Below are positions 44,740 through 51,154 of a stretch of DNA of 64,000 nt, one piece after another. Origin of the DNA: Amycolatopsis palatopharyngis (GTDB taxonomy: Bacteria; Actinomycetota; Actinomycetes; Mycobacteriales; Pseudonocardiaceae); NCBI RefSeq assembly GCF_003385185.1, contig NZ_PQHZ01000024.1, positions 1 to 64,000 on the forward strand, read 5' to 3'. The notes under the pieces are model-generated. The model did no database searches and was not told the DNA's origin. It saw nothing but the letters and a program-made list of their open reading frames with translations. The first letter of the stretch is position 1; the number at the start of each line of letters is the position of its first letter. A program made the position numbers and the translations under genes.

Positions 44740-45581
44740 TCGGTGCTCGGCTGCCAGGTGTTGCCGGTGATCCGCTCGTAGACCTCGGCGTAGCGCTGCC
44801 TGGTCGCCTGGACGATCTCCTCCGGCACCTCCGGGCCCGGCGCGGTCTTGTCCCAACCGGTGCCTGCCGCCCAGTCGCGCACGTACTGCTTGTCGAAGGC
44901 GTACTGCGGACGGCCGGGCTCCCACTGGTCCGCGGGCCAGAAGCGGGAGGAATCGGAAGTCAGCACCTCGTCGCCCAGATTGAGCACGCCGTCGGCGTCC
45001 CGGCCGAACTCGAACTTCGTGTCGGCGACGATGATGCCCTTGCTCGCGGCGTGCTCCGCGCCCCTGCTGTAGATCTCCAGGGTGAGGTCCCGCAGCCGCT
45101 CCGCCGTCTCCCGGCCCTCCTGGTCGACGACGTCCTGGAAGGTGATGAACTCGTCGTGCCCGGTGTCGGATTCCTTCGTCGTCGGCGTGAAGATCGGCTC
45201 GGGCAGCCTGCTCCCCTCGACCAGCCCGGGCGGGAGCGCGACGCCGGACACTGTGCCGTACTTCTGGTACTCGCGAAGGCCGAGACCGGCCAGATAGCCG
45301 CGGGCGATGCATTCGACCTTGACCATCTCGAGCTGCTTGCACCGGATCGCCCGCCCGGCGAAGTCCGCGGGCACGTCAGTGGCCGACAGGAGGTGGTTGG
45401 GCACGACGCCGGCGAACTGCTCGAACCACCACACGGACAGCTGCGTCAGGAGCGCGCCCTTGTCCGGGATCGGTGTCGGCAGGGAGACGTCGTAGACCGA
45501 GACCCGATCCGACGCCACGAGCAGGATGTCGCCCCTGTCCTCGTAAAGGTCGCGCACCTTGCCCGCGTGGATGTGCTTCAT
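44736..45581 (-). CDS. purC: SAICAR synthetase
   Basis: 281-residue purine biosynthesis enzyme that joins aspartate to CAIR. Motifs KHIHAGKVRDLYEDRGDILLVASDRVSVYDV, VECIARGYLAGLG, IIVADTKFEFGRDADG and DEVLTSDSSRFWPADQWEPG are diagnostic. ATG start. Followed upstream by a decayed accessory patch. It converges with the small membrane protein. Confidence 0.97.
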   Translation of the reverse strand: MKHIHAGKVRDLYEDRGDILLVASDRVSVYDVSLPTPIPDKGALLTQLSVWWFEQFAGVVPNHLLSATDVPADFAGRAIRCKQLEMVKVECIARGYLAGLGLREYQKYGTVSGVALPPGLVEGSRLPEPIFTPTTKESDTGHDEFITFQDVVDQEGRETAERLRDLTLEIYSRGAEHAASKGIIVADTKFEFGRDADGVLNLGDEVLTSDSSRFWPADQWEPGRPQYAFDKQYVRDWAAGTGWDKTAPGPEVPEEIVQATRQRYAEVYERITGNTWQPSTD

Positions 45582-45594
45582 CGCCCGCCCTCCA

Positions 45595-45781
45595 TCATGT
45601 CCTCGCCGCGCTCAACGTGACCTCGCTACCAGCGCGAACGTTCGCCTGAAGCCGCACTGTAACCAGCGGGACGGCACGCCGGTGCCTCGGGTGGGAGTCG
45701 CCCGTGAGCAGCAGCCGAGCGAGTAGGGAAACGTAACGCCCCAGGCGCTGCCTGCCGTGGTCGCGCGGGAAACAGGTGTCA
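45595..45781 (-). pseudogene. AbiEii toxin remnant
   Basis: The ATG overlaps the AbiEi stop (CTATGACACC), as in AbiE operons. It reads MTPVSRATTAGSAWG, then diverges; a neighbouring frame continues with YVSLLARLLLTGDSHP, resembling the LARL segment of AbiEii nucleotidyltransferases. Frame is broken and the rest is missing. Assignment is tentative. Confidence 0.4.
45705..45723. repeat. 19-bp direct repeat, left copy
   Basis: TGAGCAGCAGCCGAGCGAG, identical to 46241-46259, 536 bp apart, flanking the truncated AbiEi reading frame. May mark an insertion/deletion or duplication. Confidence 0.85.
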
Positions 45782-46240
45782 TAGAAGAACCTCCAAGGCA
45801 TGACGCAGCGCGGGCGCACCCTTGCGGAACTGGGTGGCCATCCGCAGCAGGGTTGATGGTTGTCCACCCCTGCGCAGCCAGCGGCGCAGCGCCTCGTTAC
45901 CCATTTCTGGCCCCTCGTGTTCACGGAACCGGAAGGCGTCGATGATCGACCGTTCAGGGTTGTAGGTCCCGATGCTCGTCGCCTCATCCAGGTCAATGAC
46001 TCCCCTGCCGATGTCGAAAGTGTCTGGATCGAACTGATGCCAGGCAACGGGGGCTGCGGTGTCAGCAGGGCGGGTTCCGCGCGGCAACGCGACGTCAAGC
46101 TGTGCGGGTATGTCGTCGATCAGGTCGTGCCGCGCCAACGCGGTACGCAGGCAGAGTGTGGCGCGAGGTCGTTGAGCCGCGATCTCGATTAGATCCTCGT
46201 CGCCAGCTGCACCGGCCTTGCGTTCGCCTATGCAGCCCAA
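45779..46240 (-). pseudogene. AbiEi antitoxin/regulator, N-terminally truncated
   Basis: 153-codon frame whose body matches the C-terminal domain of AbiEi family antitoxins (RATLCLRTALARHDLIDDIPAQLDVALPRGTRPADTAAPVAWHQFDPDTFDIG; TYNPERSIIDAFRFREHEGPEMGNEALRRWLRRGG). The N-terminal winged-helix domain that should precede EDLIEIAAQRP is absent. The frame begins abruptly at TTG directly beside the 19-bp repeat at 46241. AbiE operons are type IV toxin-antitoxin/abortive infection systems. This copy is probably non-functional, as its toxin partner is also broken. Confidence 0.75.
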
Positions 46241-46259
46241 TGAGCAGCAGCCGAGCGAG
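46241..46259. repeat. 19-bp direct repeat, right copy
   Basis: TGAGCAGCAGCCGAGCGAG; see 45705-45723. It abuts the 5' end of the AbiEi fragment. Confidence 0.85.
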
Positions 46260-46331
46260 CCTCAGAGCAGCCCGTCCGTATCGACGGGACCCGTTGCGGG
46301 CTCTGCGCTGACTGCCCCTGGGCCCGAACGC

Positions 46332-46362
46332 GCCAGACTAGACGTTGAAGCGGAACTCGACC
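46332..46362. repeat. Duplicated ychF 3'-end segment (left copy, at doc 3' end)
   Basis: GCCAGA then AGACGTTGAAGCGGAACTC and ACC, matching 47470-47500 at 28 of 31 positions. It encodes VEFRFNV-stop in both doc and ychF. 1138 bp apart in the same orientation. Confidence 0.9.
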
Positions 46363-46754
46363 GGGTTCCGTGGTTGGGCAACTTCAGCGCGAGTCCACCC
46401 AGAAAGGCATTCGGCGACTTCCCGGTAGGCCATCGCCCCGGTTGTTGTCGCGATCACCAGGTCATACGCGTCGTCCTCCGGCGCCTCCAGATCTACGTCA
46501 TTGAGACCGTAGAAGACGAAGACCGCCATCCAGCCCAGCCGCTTGTTACCGTCGACGAGGGAATGATTGCGGACGATCGATTCCAGGAGAACCGCGGCTT
46601 TCTCATGCAGGCTCGGATAAGCGTCCTGCCCCATCAGCGAAAACTGTGGCCGGTGCACCGCCGCGTCGAGCAAACCCAGGTCCCGCACTCGGGAAACACC
46701 CAGATCGGTCGCAAGAGTGAGCAAGTCGTCCAGCGTCAGGTACTCGATCTTCAC
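46338..46754 (-). CDS. doc: Doc/Fic-family toxin
   Basis: 138-residue death-on-curing-type protein. Motif HSLVDGNKRLGWMA is the Doc version of the Fic motif (H-x-x-x-D-G-N-K-R), which phosphorylates or AMPylates targets such as EF-Tu. GTG start overlaps the antitoxin stop (GTGA). The last residues NPVEFRFNV duplicate the C-terminus of YchF encoded 1.1 kb away, and the protein is about 10 residues longer than usual Doc. So the 3' end was replaced or supplied by a ychF-derived segment. It is still open and may be functional. Confidence 0.88.
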   Translation of the reverse strand: MKIEYLTLDDLLTLATDLGVSRVRDLGLLDAAVHRPQFSLMGQDAYPSLHEKAAVLLESIVRNHSLVDGNKRLGWMAVFVFYGLNDVDLEAPEDDAYDLVIATTTGAMAYREVAECLSGWTRAEVAQPRNPVEFRFNV

Positions 46755-46954
46755 TGCGCCAGCCGGTCGAGCAACGACGCGTACCGTTCGCGACCATCCC
46801 GCGACAGGGCACGAACCCGATCGTCACGGACCGAGCGGGCAGCGGCCTCGGTGATCGCCCGCACAACCGCTTCGTGCTTGCTCACTCCTTCGGCCTCGGC
46901 GAGCATGGCGAGGGCACGCTCCTGCTCCGCGTTCAACCTCAACGTCATCGCCAT
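46751..46954 (-). CDS. Antitoxin partner of Doc
   Basis: 67-residue protein with an N-terminal ribbon-helix-helix look (MAMTLRLNAEQERALAMLAEAEGVSKHEAVVRAITEAAARS) and a helical C-terminus (RDDRVRALSRDGRERYASLLDRLAQ) that should neutralise the toxin. It precedes and overlaps doc by 4 bp. An inverted repeat overlaps its 5' region and is the probable operator for autoregulation. An in-frame ATG nine codons earlier lies inside this operator. Confidence 0.85.
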   Translation of the reverse strand: MAMTLRLNAEQERALAMLAEAEGVSKHEAVVRAITEAAARSVRDDRVRALSRDGRERYASLLDRLAQ

Positions 46955-46960
46955 GAGCCC

Positions 46961-46981
46961 ATGATACCACTTCGGTATCAT
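46961..46981. promoter_or_regulatory. Operator of the Doc/antitoxin operon
   Basis: ATGATACC-ACTTC-GGTATCAT, a perfect 8-bp inverted repeat 6 bp upstream of the antitoxin ATG. Typical position for ribbon-helix-helix antitoxin autorepression. Confidence 0.8.
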
Positions 46982-47486
46982 GATCGATCGCGAGAACCGG
47001 ACCCGCGTGAACGCGCTCCGCCAGTGCACGGCCGGGGTCGGCGAGGAGCTAAGGAACACGCGACGGACCGCGTTCGTGACTTGTCAATGCCAACTGCCAT
47101 GCTTATGTCGTGCCCGAGGATGCCCCGCAGAAGACGGACAACCGCCATTCGCTGAGCCGATTCGGCTCGTCGGTGGGCATGTCAGCGCCCCGGTCTCGAT
47201 TGATGCCGTGTTGCGCGATGCCGTGTTGCGCGAGGACCTGCTAGGGATCGACCTCGTCGCCCGAGTCCCGAAAGGGATCCCCAAACACGAGTGGTCGCTT
47301 GACCTCGGCGATGCCCTCCACAACCTCCGAAGCGCGTTCGATGCTGTGGCCTGGGGCATGGCGCACTTCAACGACGTCACCGCCGTTTGGTCGCTGCGTG
47401 TGAGACTCGGCCGTCTGCCACCCGGCAGCAATACGAATCCGTGCGCCACACGAATCACTTCTTGCCGCTGCCAGATCAGACGTTGA
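46980..47486 (+). pseudogene. Fragment of a phage/ICE-type protein
   Basis: Only a central stretch is recognisable: VPKGIPKHEWSLDLGDALHNLRSAFDAVAWGMAHFND. It resembles proteins with the 'GDxLHNLRSALDxxxW' signature often found on mobile elements. Both ends lack similarity: the N-terminal part reads as non-coding and the C-terminal part runs into the ychF duplication. Probably a remnant. Confidence 0.45.
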
Positions 47487-47500
47487 AGCGGAACTCCACC
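47470..47500. repeat. Duplicated ychF 3'-end segment (right copy, genuine ychF end)
   Basis: Partner of 46332-46362. Includes the YchF stop and last codons. The pair resembles attachment-site duplication at a gene 3' end. Confidence 0.85.
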
Positions 47501-48558
47501 ACGTCGCCGTCGTGCATGACGTAGTCCTTGCCCTCGATTCGCACCTTGCCCGCGGACTTGGCGGTCGCCATCGAACCCGCCTCGATCAGGTCGTCGTAGG
47601 AGACCACCTCGGCCTTGATGAAGCCGCGCTCGAAGTCGGTGTGGATGACGCCGGCGGCCTGTGGCGCCGTCGCGCCCTTCGACACGGTCCACGCGCGGGC
47701 CTCCTTCGGGCCCGCCGTGAGGTACGTCTGCAGTCCGAGGGTGTGGAATCCGGCCCTGGCCAGCGCGTGCAGGCCCGGCTCCTCCTGCCCGACGGACTCC
47801 AGCAGCTCGCGGACCGACTCCTCGTCGTCCAGTTCCAGCAGCTCGGACTCGACCTTGGCGTCGAGGAAGACGGCATCGGCGGGGGCGACCATCTTGACCA
47901 GCTCCGCGCGGCGAGCCTCGTCGGTCAGCACGCCCTCGTCGGCGTTGAACACGTACAGGAACGGCTTGGTGGTGAGCAGACTCAGCTCGCGCAGCACCTC
48001 GCCGTCGATCTCCTTCTGTGCGGAGAACAGCGTCCGGCCCTCGTCCAGAATCTCCTTGGCCCGCTGGGCGTTCTCCAGCGCGGGCCGGTTCTCCTTCTTG
48101 GTCCTGGCTTCCTTCTCCATCCGCGGCAGCGCCTTCTCCAGCGTCTGCAGGTCGGCCAGGATGAGCTCGGTGTTGATCGTCTCGATGTCGGACATCGGAT
48201 CGATCCGGCCGTCGACGTGCACCACGTCCGGGTCGTCGAAGACCCGGATCACCTGGCAGATCGCGTTGGCCTCGCGGATGTTCGCCAGGAACTTGTTACC
48301 GAGCCCGGCCCCCTCGGAAGCACCTTTGACAATGCCCGCGATGTCCACGAAGGACACGACGGCGGGCACGGTCTTGGCCGACGCGAACAGCTCGGCGAGC
48401 TTGTCGAGGCGAGGATCCGGCAGTGGGACCACACCTACGTTGGGCTCGATCGTGGCGAACGGGTAGTTCGCCGCGAGGGCGTCGTTCCGGGTCAGCGCGT
48501 TGAACAACGTGGACTTGCCGACATTGGGCAGGCCGACGATACCGAGGGTGAGGCTCAC
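47476..48558 (-). CDS. ychF: Redox-responsive ATPase YchF (Obg family)
   Basis: 360-residue P-loop ATPase that binds ribosomes and takes part in stress responses. G1 GLPNVGKSTLFNALT, DIAGIVKGASEGAGLGNKFL, and the C-terminal TGS-like region (LQTYLTAGPKEARAWTVSKGATAPQAAGVIHTDFERGFIKAEVVSYDDL...VVEFRFNV) are all present. ATG start, full length. Rv1112 occupies the same neighbourhood with ispH. The 3' end is duplicated in doc. Confidence 0.97.
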   Translation of the reverse strand: MSLTLGIVGLPNVGKSTLFNALTRNDALAANYPFATIEPNVGVVPLPDPRLDKLAELFASAKTVPAVVSFVDIAGIVKGASEGAGLGNKFLANIREANAICQVIRVFDDPDVVHVDGRIDPMSDIETINTELILADLQTLEKALPRMEKEARTKKENRPALENAQRAKEILDEGRTLFSAQKEIDGEVLRELSLLTTKPFLYVFNADEGVLTDEARRAELVKMVAPADAVFLDAKVESELLELDDEESVRELLESVGQEEPGLHALARAGFHTLGLQTYLTAGPKEARAWTVSKGATAPQAAGVIHTDFERGFIKAEVVSYDDLIEAGSMATAKSAGKVRIEGKDYVMHDGDVVEFRFNV

Positions 48559-48594
48559 GGCCGCGCAGTCTACGTGGCCGCGCCGGCGGCTCGA

Positions 48595-48816
48595 TCAGCC
48601 GTCGTCCTCGCCGCCGTCTCCGCCGTAGCCGCCACCTTCACCCTCTTCGCCGCCACCCTCCTCGTCCTGCTGTTCGCCACCGCCGTCCTCCTGCTGGGTA
48701 CCACCGTCCTCACCAGGGGACGTCTCGTCGCAGGCGGCAAGAAAACCGATGGATCCGGCCGCCGCCAGTGCGGCCGCGAACAGACGGACAGATCGGGAAC
48801 GCGCAGTAGACCTCAT
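48595..48816 (-). CDS. Small acidic Gly-rich lipoprotein
   Basis: 73-residue protein with signal peptide and lipobox (AALAAAGSIGFLAAC-DE) followed by a disordered acidic Gly/Glu/Gln tail (GEDGGTQQEDGGGEQQDEEGGG). Likely an outer-leaflet-anchored tether of unknown role. No SD before the ATG; TACCGT eight bases upstream suggests a leaderless message. Confidence 0.75.
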   Translation of the reverse strand: MRSTARSRSVRLFAAALAAAGSIGFLAACDETSPGEDGGTQQEDGGGEQQDEEGGGEEGEGGGYGGDGGEDDG

Positions 48817-48857
48817 ACCGGAAACGGTAGTGACAATCCCGGCTCCCCGCAGCGCGT

Positions 48858-48931
48858 CGCACTTTCCCGGGAAAGCGCGAAGGGCTCCGAGGTGGCGGGG
48901 GTACCGACTCGCACTTTCCCGGGAAAGTGCG
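48858..48931. repeat. Two 22-bp palindromes
   Basis: Copies at 48858-48879 and 48910-48931 (52 bp apart), same family as elsewhere, here in the divergent region between the lipoprotein gene and the AdaA-AlkA gene. Confidence 0.95.
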
Positions 48932-49038
48932 ACATCTTGTGGGTGATGGAGGTGCGCGGCGGCGACCGGATCCGGGCATGGACGGTCGCGGCGGATTTCC
49001 GCCAGTCGACGTCCTCACCTGGTGGCAGTATCGAGGGC

Positions 49039-50598
49039 ATGGCACAGGCGAGCACGGCACTGAACCCGGTGGACCGCATCGGCACCAAGGGCATCTGGCG
49101 GGACACCGAACGGTGCTACCGGGCCGTCATGTCCCGTGACTCCAGGTTCGACGGTCAGTTCATCACCGCGGTGCGCACCACCGGCATCTACTGCCGTCCG
49201 TCCTGCCCTGCCCTGACTCCCAAGCCGCAGAACGTGCGGTTCTTCCCGACCTCGGCGGCCGCACAGGCCGGTGGCTACCGAGCCTGCCGCCGCTGCCTGC
49301 CCGACGCCGTGCCCGGATCGCCGGAGTGGAACGTCCGCGCCGATCTCGCCGCTCGCGCGATGCGGCTGATCTCCGACGGTGTCGTCGAACGCGATGGCGT
49401 TCCCGGCCTCGCAAGGCAGCTCGGCTACTCCGAGCGCCAGCTCGGCAGGGTGCTGACGGCGGAACTCGGTGCGGGCCCGCTCGCACTGGCCAGGGCCCAT
49501 CGGGCGCATTCGGCACGGCTGCTCATCGAACGCTCCGCCCTGCCCCTGACCGACGTCGCATTCGCGGCGGGTTTCGCCAGCGTCCGGCAGTTCAACGACA
49601 CGATCCGCGAGGTGTTCGCCACCACCCCGTCGCAGCTGCGCGCCGGAACCCGCAGGGCAACCGGCGGCGGGATCGAGAACGGCACCGGTGAGGACGCCCA
49701 CCGAGGCACTCGGCTCACCCTGCGCCTGCCCTTCCGGCCGCCGTTCGACGCCGCGGGCACGCTCGAGTTCCTCGCGACACGCGCGGTGTCCGGAGTCGAG
49801 CAGATCGAGCGGGACGAACAGACCGGCCAGATCAACGCCTACCTCCGCACACTGCGCCTGCCCCAGGGCATCGGCGCCGTCCGGCTCACCCCCGCCGATC
49901 GGCACGTCCAGTGCGATCTACGGCTCACCGACGTCCGTGATCTCGGCAGCGCGGTATCCAGGGTGCGCAGGCTGCTGGACCTCGACGCCGACCCAGCCGC
50001 CGTCGTGGCGACGTTGAACACCGACCCCCTGCTGGCACCGCTGGTCGCAAAGACGCCGGGCATCCGCGTTCCGGGCGCGGTCGACGGCGCGGAACTCGTC
50101 CTGCGAGCCATGCTGGGACAGCAGGTGTCGGTGGCCGCGGCGCGCACGGCCGCGGGCAGGCTCACCGCCGCACTGGGCGAACACGTCGCGATGGCCGACG
50201 AGGACGCTCCACACCTGCTTTTCCCGTCCGCACAGGCCGTCGCCGAGGGCGGGATGGATGTGCTCCGCGGCCCGCGCAAGCGGTCCGAGGCCATCACACA
50301 GGTGGCAACCATGCTGGCCGACGGCAGCCTGGACCTGCATGTCGGCCGGGACGCTTCCGAGTTGCGGGCCGATCTGCTCGCGACCCCCGGCATCGGGCCG
50401 TGGACCGCCGACTACGTGCTGATGCGCCTGCTCGGCGACCCCGATGTGCTCCTCGACGGCGACCTGGTCCTGCGCAAGGGTGCTGCCGCCCTCGGCATCC
50501 CCGCCGACCGCCTCACCGGTCACTCCCAGTCGTGGCGGCCATGGCGCACCTACGCGGGGATGTATCTATGGCGTGCCGCCGAACACGCCACCCCCTGA
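49039..50598 (+). CDS. alkA: AdaA-AlkA fusion: methyl-responsive regulator plus 3-methyladenine DNA glycosylase
   Basis: 519-residue repair protein. Residues 20-95 form the Ada N-terminal zinc domain with Cys ligands (FITAVRTTGIYCRPSCPALTPKPQNVRFF; GYRACRRCLP), which takes methyl groups from DNA phosphotriesters. About 100-200 form an AraC-type DNA-binding domain (PGLARQLGYSERQLGRVLTAELG; PLTDVAFAAGFASVRQFNDTIREVFATTPSQLR). The rest is AlkA glycosylase with the helix-hairpin-helix LLATPGIGPWTADYVLMRLLGDPD and Asp-containing DGDLVLRKG. It sits directly before ogt, as in the mycobacterial Rv1317c-Rv1316c pair. The adaptive response to alkylation is the expected function. ATG at 49039 assumed. 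Confidence 0.94.
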   Translation: MAQASTALNPVDRIGTKGIWRDTERCYRAVMSRDSRFDGQFITAVRTTGIYCRPSCPALTPKPQNVRFFPTSAAAQAGGYRACRRCLPDAVPGSPEWNVRADLAARAMRLISDGVVERDGVPGLARQLGYSERQLGRVLTAELGAGPLALARAHRAHSARLLIERSALPLTDVAFAAGFASVRQFNDTIREVFATTPSQLRAGTRRATGGGIENGTGEDAHRGTRLTLRLPFRPPFDAAGTLEFLATRAVSGVEQIERDEQTGQINAYLRTLRLPQGIGAVRLTPADRHVQCDLRLTDVRDLGSAVSRVRRLLDLDADPAAVVATLNTDPLLAPLVAKTPGIRVPGAVDGAELVLRAMLGQQVSVAAARTAAGRLTAALGEHVAMADEDAPHLLFPSAQAVAEGGMDVLRGPRKRSEAITQVATMLADGSLDLHVGRDASELRADLLATPGIGPWTADYVLMRLLGDPDVLLDGDLVLRKGAAALGIPADRLTGHSQSWRPWRTYAGMYLWRAAEHATP

Positions 50599-50638
50599 CC
50601 CCGTCCTGCCAACCCGAAAACCTCAGGAGAAGCGAACG

Positions 50639-51142
50639 ATGAGTACCGCGCACTGGTCCACTCAGCAGACCCCGATCGGGCCGTTCACCGCGGTCGTCGC
50701 CACGGACGGCGCCGTACTGGGCTCCGGCTGGACCGACGATCCGCACCTGCTGACCGCGGTGATGTCGCCGTCACTGCGCCCTGGCGAGCTGTCCCACAAG
50801 CGGGATCTGGGTGCGGTCACCGCCGCCGTCCGCCGTTATCACCAGGGCGAACTCGGTGCCGTGGACGAGATCGTGGTGCGGCAACGCTCGGGTGAGTTCA
50901 TGCAGCAGGCCTGGGAAGTGCTGCGCACGGTGCCCGCCGGAAAGCCGGTGACCTACAGCGACTACGCCGCGCTCGCCGGCAGGCCCGCCGCCGTCCGTGC
51001 CGCGGCGGCCGCCTGCGCCCGCAACGCGGCGGCACTCTTCGTCCCTTGCCATCGGGTGCTGCGCATCGGCGGGGCACTCGGCGGCTTCCGCTGGGGGCTG
51101 CAGACAAAACGTTGGCTGCTCGACCACGAGACGGCAGCCTGA
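50639..51142 (+). CDS. ogt: Methylated-DNA--protein-cysteine methyltransferase
   Basis: 167-residue suicide repair enzyme that removes methyl from O6-methylguanine. Active-site PCHRVL is preceded by the helix-turn-helix region PAGKPVTYSDYAALAGRPAAVRAAAAACARNAAALFV. In most relatives this region reads YG..A...G....RAVG.A...NP; here the usual N-P before the active site is N-A. ATG with AGGAGAAGCGAACG. Operon with the AdaA-AlkA fusion 40 bp upstream. Confidence 0.93.
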   Translation: MSTAHWSTQQTPIGPFTAVVATDGAVLGSGWTDDPHLLTAVMSPSLRPGELSHKRDLGAVTAAVRRYHQGELGAVDEIVVRQRSGEFMQQAWEVLRTVPAGKPVTYSDYAALAGRPAAVRAAAAACARNAAALFVPCHRVLRIGGALGGFRWGLQTKRWLLDHETAA

Positions 51143-51154
51143 GCTGCGAAAATC

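Noticed and set aside
47512-49038. Rightward open frame opposite ychF that runs into the AdaA-AlkA gene
   Set aside because: The part before 49039 is antisense to ychF and the small lipoprotein gene and lacks SD or protein-like composition. The repair protein starts at 49039.
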